From NCBI GenBank assembly GCA_002405755.1, contig DHMK01000072.1, positions 3,603 to 53,195 on the forward strand: a stretch of 49,593 nt of DNA, read 5' to 3'. The translations under genes were made by a program, and so were the position numbers. The notes under the pieces are model-generated. The model ran no database searches. It was not told the origin of the DNA and worked only from the letters and a program-made list of their open reading frames with translations. Within the stretch, counting starts at the first letter, position 1. Each line of letters opens with the position of its first letter. This stretch comes from Clostridiales bacterium UBA4644 (GTDB taxonomy: Bacteria; Bacillota; Clostridia; Oscillospirales; Butyricicoccaceae). Positions 46,355 to 49,593 of this stretch are shown here, piece by piece.

Positions 46355-48214
46355 ATGCACCAGTCTGTCCTGCTGGATCAGGTGGATACGCCGGAGCAAC
46401 TGAAGGCGCTTCCGGCAGAGCGGCTTCCGGAGCTGTGTGAGCAGATCCGGGAATTCCTGATCGGGCATGTTTCCCGCACGGGCGGACATCTGGCGTCCAA
46501 TCTGGGCGCAGTGGAGCTGACGGTGGCCATCCACCGGGTCTTTTCCGCCCCCCGTGACGATATTCTCTTTGATGTGGGACATCAATGCTATGTGCATAAA
46601 ATGCTCACCGGGCGGAAGGGGCAGTTTAAAACGCTCCGGCAGTTCGGCGGCATCAGCGGCTTTCTCCGTCCGGGAGAGAGCGAATATGACAGCGCGGTCT
46701 CCGGTCACGCTTCCGCTTCGGTCTCCGCCGCCCTGGGCATGGCCCGGGCAAAGCGGCTCCGGGGCGACAAAAGCGCCACCGTCTGCGTCATCGGCGACGG
46801 CGCGCTCACCGGCGGCATGGCCTATGAGGCCCTGAACGACGCGGGCTCCTCCGGCCTGCCGCTGATCATCGTATTCAACGACAACGATATGTCCATCGGC
46901 CCCAGCGTGGGCGCGCTGGCGCAGCGGCTGTCCGCCATCCGCATCAAGCCCCGGTACTTCCGTATGAAGGAAAGAACAAAGCAGGCGCTGGGCCGTCTGC
47001 CCGGCGGCGAGGATGTGATCCGGGGCGTCTCCTGCCTGAAGCACCGGCTGCGCACCATGCTGCTGAAGGAGACGATCTTCGAGCTGATGGGCTTTGAATA
47101 TCTTGGCCCGGCCGACGGCAACGATGTTTTGGAGACCTGCTCCCTGCTGGAGCAGGCCAAAAAGCTGGATCGCCCGGTGGTGATCCATCTGAAGACCGTC
47201 AAGGGCAAGGGCTATCAGCCCTCTGAGCAGGCGCCGGAGGCCTTTCATGGCGTTTCGGCCTTTCATGTAGCCACCGGCGACCCCCTGCAGCCCGGAGCGG
47301 TTCAGTGCTTTTCCTCCGCCTTCGGCGAGCTGCTTTGCCGCACGGCGGAGCAGGATCCCCGGATCTGCGCCATCACGGCGGCCATGGAAGCGGGAACGGG
47401 CCTTTCGGAGTTTGCCCGGCGCTTTCCGGGAAGATTTTTTGACGTTGGCATCGCGGAGGAGCACGCCGTGGGCATGGCGGCAGGACTGGCGGCCCGGGGC
47501 ATGCGCCCGGTGTGCGCCATCTATTCCACCTTCCTCCAGCGGGCCTATGACCAGCTGATCCACGATGTGGCCATTGGAGGCCTGCCGGTGGTGCTGGCGG
47601 TAGACCGGGCCGGACTGGTGGGCGCCGACGGCGAGACCCATCAGGGCCTGTTTGACGTGCCCTATCTGCGGACGGTGCCGGGGCTGCGGCTCTATGCGCC
47701 GGCCAACTATGCGGAGCAGGAGACGGCGCTTGCCCTTTCGCTGGCACAGGAGACGCCTGCCGCCCTGCGCTATCCCAGAGGGAGCCAGGGAAGCTTCACC
47801 CAGGACACCATGTCTCTTGCGGAGGCGCTGCTGCGTCCGGGAGAGGATGTGACCCTCTGCACCTATGGGATCCTCACCAATGCGGCGCTGGCCGCGGCCC
47901 AGACGCTGGAGCAGGAGGGCATCCATGCCGCCGTGGTCAAGCTCAACTGGCTCCACGGGGCGGATTTCCCGCTGCTGCGGGAGCAGGCCGCAGCAAGCGG
48001 CCGTCTGATCGTATTGGAGGACTGCGTGGAGCAGGGCTGTATGGGCCAGAAGCTGGCGGCGCTGCTGGCGGAGCACAAGCAGCACGCGGCGCTGCGGCTG
48101 CTGGATCTGAAAGCGCAGTTCGTCCCTCAGGGAACGGTGGAGCAGCTCTCCGCCGCCTATCAGATCGATGCCTGCGCCATGGCGCAGGCCGCGCGGGAGA
48201 TGCTCCATGGATAA
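46355..48214 (+). CDS. dxs: 1-deoxy-D-xylulose-5-phosphate synthase
   Basis: A 619-residue thiamine-diphosphate enzyme that makes DXP from pyruvate and glyceraldehyde 3-phosphate, the first step of the MEP isoprenoid pathway. It shows GGHLASNLGAVELT, the ThDP motif GDGALTGGMAYEALN, the catalytic glutamate in MEAGTGLSEF (near residue 345), and DRAGLVGADGETHQG. One oddity: the usual GPxDGHD motif reads GPADGND, with Asn at residue 256 in place of His. Its stop overlaps the tlyA start by eight bases. Confidence 0.96.
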   Translation: MHQSVLLDQVDTPEQLKALPAERLPELCEQIREFLIGHVSRTGGHLASNLGAVELTVAIHRVFSAPRDDILFDVGHQCYVHKMLTGRKGQFKTLRQFGGISGFLRPGESEYDSAVSGHASASVSAALGMARAKRLRGDKSATVCVIGDGALTGGMAYEALNDAGSSGLPLIIVFNDNDMSIGPSVGALAQRLSAIRIKPRYFRMKERTKQALGRLPGGEDVIRGVSCLKHRLRTMLLKETIFELMGFEYLGPADGNDVLETCSLLEQAKKLDRPVVIHLKTVKGKGYQPSEQAPEAFHGVSAFHVATGDPLQPGAVQCFSSAFGELLCRTAEQDPRICAITAAMEAGTGLSEFARRFPGRFFDVGIAEEHAVGMAAGLAARGMRPVCAIYSTFLQRAYDQLIHDVAIGGLPVVLAVDRAGLVGADGETHQGLFDVPYLRTVPGLRLYAPANYAEQETALALSLAQETPAALRYPRGSQGSFTQDTMSLAEALLRPGEDVTLCTYGILTNAALAAAQTLEQEGIHAAVVKLNWLHGADFPLLREQAAASGRLIVLEDCVEQGCMGQKLAALLAEHKQHAALRLLDLKAQFVPQGTVEQLSAAYQIDACAMAQAAREMLHG

Positions 48215-49019
48215 GGAAATGCGCTTGGATGCGCTTCTGGTGGAGCGGGGCCTGATCTCCGGCCGGAACCGGGCCAAGGAGCTGATCGCAAAGGGCCTTG
48301 TGCTGGTAAACGGCGCGCCGGCGGATAAGCCCGCGCAGAAATGCGCTCCCGGCGTTGCGCTGGAGCTGCTGGGGCAGGAGGCCCATTATGTGAGCCGGGC
48401 CGCCGCAAAGCTGGCGGGGGCGCTGGACGCCTTTTCCCTCCCGCTGGAGGGGAAGACGGTTTTGGATGTGGGCGCTTCCACCGGCGGCTTTACCCAGTGC
48501 GCGCTGGAGCGGGGCGCAAGGCGGGTCTATGCGGTGGATGTGGGCCGGGATCAGCTGGCCCCGGTGCTGCGGGAAGATCCCCGGGTGACAGATCTGCAGC
48601 AGACGGACATCCGCCTTCTGCAGGCGGAGCGGCTGCCGGAAATGCCGGATTTTGCCGCCTGCGATGTGTCCTTTATCTCGCTGCGGCTGGTGTTGCCCCA
48701 TATCCGGCGGCTGCTGGCCCGGGAGGGGCAGGCCGTGGTGCTGATCAAGCCCCAGTTTGAGGCGGGGCGGAGCGCCGTGGGCCGGGGCGGTCTGGTCAAG
48801 GATCCCCGGGCGCACCTGCGGGTGCTGGAGGAAGTGCTGGAGCAATGCCGCCTGCAGGGCCTTCCGGCGGCGGGACTAATCCCCTCGCCCATCCGGGGCG
48901 GAGACGGCAATATCGAATATCTGGCCTGGCTGCAGCCGGGGGCGGAGGCGAGCTTCGATCTCCCCGGGCTGGTGCGCCGGGCATGGCAGACCAACGGAAA
49001 AGAGGTGCGGCCGGAATGA
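48207..49019 (+). CDS. tlyA: TlyA-family rRNA methyltransferase
   Basis: A 270-residue protein with an N-terminal S4 RNA-binding domain (RLDALLVERGLISGRNRAKELI) and a C-terminal FtsJ-like Rossmann domain. The SAM-binding motif is VLDVGASTGGFTQCAL, followed by CDVSFISLRLVLP and LIKPQFEAGRSAVG. TlyA proteins 2'-O-methylate ribosomal RNA; some were once called hemolysins. The ATG overlaps the dxs end, and the stop overlaps the nadK start. Confidence 0.93.
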   Translation: MDKEMRLDALLVERGLISGRNRAKELIAKGLVLVNGAPADKPAQKCAPGVALELLGQEAHYVSRAAAKLAGALDAFSLPLEGKTVLDVGASTGGFTQCALERGARRVYAVDVGRDQLAPVLREDPRVTDLQQTDIRLLQAERLPEMPDFAACDVSFISLRLVLPHIRRLLAREGQAVVLIKPQFEAGRSAVGRGGLVKDPRAHLRVLEEVLEQCRLQGLPAAGLIPSPIRGGDGNIEYLAWLQPGAEASFDLPGLVRRAWQTNGKEVRPE

Positions 49020-49593
49020 ACCGGATCATGGTACAGACCAATATCCTGAAGGAAAAAGCCCTTCTGGTGAGCCGCAGGGTGATCCTGCTGCTGCAGCAGA
49101 GCGGCGCGGAGGTGCTGGTCTCGCTGGAGCAGCAGCGGATCGCAGAGCAGCTGTTGCCGGAGGACGCCCGCAAAAGCGTGCGCTTCCTGCCGGAGGAGGA
49201 GATCTACGAGGCCTGTCAGGTCATCGTGGTGGTGGGCGGCGACGGCACCATCCTCCGCATGGCGGAGCCGGCCTCCCGGTATCATCGGCCGGTGTTGGGC
49301 ATCAACTGCGGCACCATCGGCTTTATGAGCGAGATCGAGCCGGAGGAGCTGGAGCTGCTTGGGCAGCTGCTGGACGGGAAGTATACGCGGGACGACCGCA
49401 TTCTGCTGGATGTGACGGTGCAGGATCAAAACGGGCGGGAGGTCTTTCGCCGGGCTGCGCTGAACGACGCGGTGGTCAGCCGCGGCTTTATCAATAAGGT
49501 CCTGCCGCTGACCGTCTGTGTCGATGGACAGGAGGTCTTTTCCTTCGGCGGCGATGGCGTCATCATCGCAACGCCCACCGGCTCCACCGCCTA
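49016..49593 (+). CDS. nadK: NAD kinase (3' end missing)
   Basis: The first 192 or so residues of an ATP-NAD kinase, cut by the window edge. The ATG overlaps the tlyA stop (ATGA). The nucleotide-binding GGDGT is in VVVGGDGTILRMAE, followed by LGINCGTIGFMSEI, then LNDAVVSRG (the NE/D motif, here with Asp) and GDGVIIATPTGSTA. It makes NADP from NAD in the cytoplasm. Its place after tlyA is standard in Clostridia, usually followed by argR and recN. Confidence 0.95.
   Translation, partial: MNRIMVQTNILKEKALLVSRRVILLLQQSGAEVLVSLEQQRIAEQLLPEDARKSVRFLPEEEIYEACQVIVVVGGDGTILRMAEPASRYHRPVLGINCGTIGFMSEIEPEELELLGQLLDGKYTRDDRILLDVTVQDQNGREVFRRAALNDAVVSRGFINKVLPLTVCVDGQEVFSFGGDGVIIATPTGSTA

Noticed and set aside
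46226..48277. 683-residue minus-strand frame opposite dxs
   Set aside because: Antisense shadow of dxs; no start signal or domain.

Overview
The window is a GC-rich stretch (roughly 60% GC, most third codon positions G or C) from a Gram-positive, anaerobic, spore-forming member of the Clostridia. The Oscillospiraceae (Flavonifractor, Lawsonibacter or Oscillibacter type) fit best. The evidence is a spoIIA sporulation operon, a trimeric [FeFe]-hydrogenase, an oxygen-sensitive class III ribonucleotide reductase, lipoproteins, three proteins with S-layer-homology (SLH) domains, a T-box leader, and the clostridial nusB-xseA-xseB-ispA-dxs-tlyA-nadK order. No phage, insertion sequence, CRISPR array, rRNA or tRNA was seen. 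Apart from its many short operons this is ordinary chromosomal backbone.

Layout. 1-3160: the 3' part of a fused ECF-type vitamin transporter (two ATPases plus an S component) and an acyl-ACP thioesterase. 3175-6570: a polar amino acid ABC operon divergent from a LysR regulator. 6582-7202: pyroglutamyl peptidase. 7467-11794: hydrogenase operon hydC-hydB-hydA. 11829-13198: infC-rpmI-rplT with an attenuator leader and an apparent AUU start for IF3. 13220-14799: a DUF523 protein and an AlkZ-like protein. 14798-17957: an envelope group (DUF4349 lipoprotein, PadR with a HAAS/DUF4097 protein, a small membrane protein). 18098-20517: ylxM-ffh-rpsP-khpA. 20651-21396: a lone ECF S component behind a short structured leader. 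21425-22960: spoIIAA-spoIIAB-sigF. 22967-24671: an NhaC-family transporter under a T-box leader whose specifier reads best as histidine. 24718-28971: two alpha/beta hydrolases and a pair of surface proteins that together resemble a split transcobalamin. 28976-33598: nrdG, then nrdD fused to a glutaredoxin-like domain, a thioredoxin-reductase-like flavoprotein and a Lar-like zinc ribbon. 33611-34348: rplU-rpmA. 34418-36745: a TetR regulator with a membrane protein, and a CmpB-family membrane protein. 36711-42345: an SLH-GH25 lysozyme, a Zn/Cd efflux operon (ArsR, HMA protein, P1B ATPase) and another SLH protein. 42548-49593: the nusB to nadK housekeeping operon, cut off inside nadK.

How the parts fit. 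The hydrogenase, class III reductase and sporulation genes describe a fermentative strict anaerobe. Three sets of genes look worth following: the NrdD-redoxin fusion beside its own reductase, which suggests a class III reductase fed by NAD(P)H rather than formate; the split alpha-barrel plus DUF4430 pair, which may capture a corrinoid or similar ligand at the cell surface for an ECF importer; and the T-box-controlled NhaC transporter, which is probably a histidine carrier. All functional calls come from reading motifs by eye; no database search was run.
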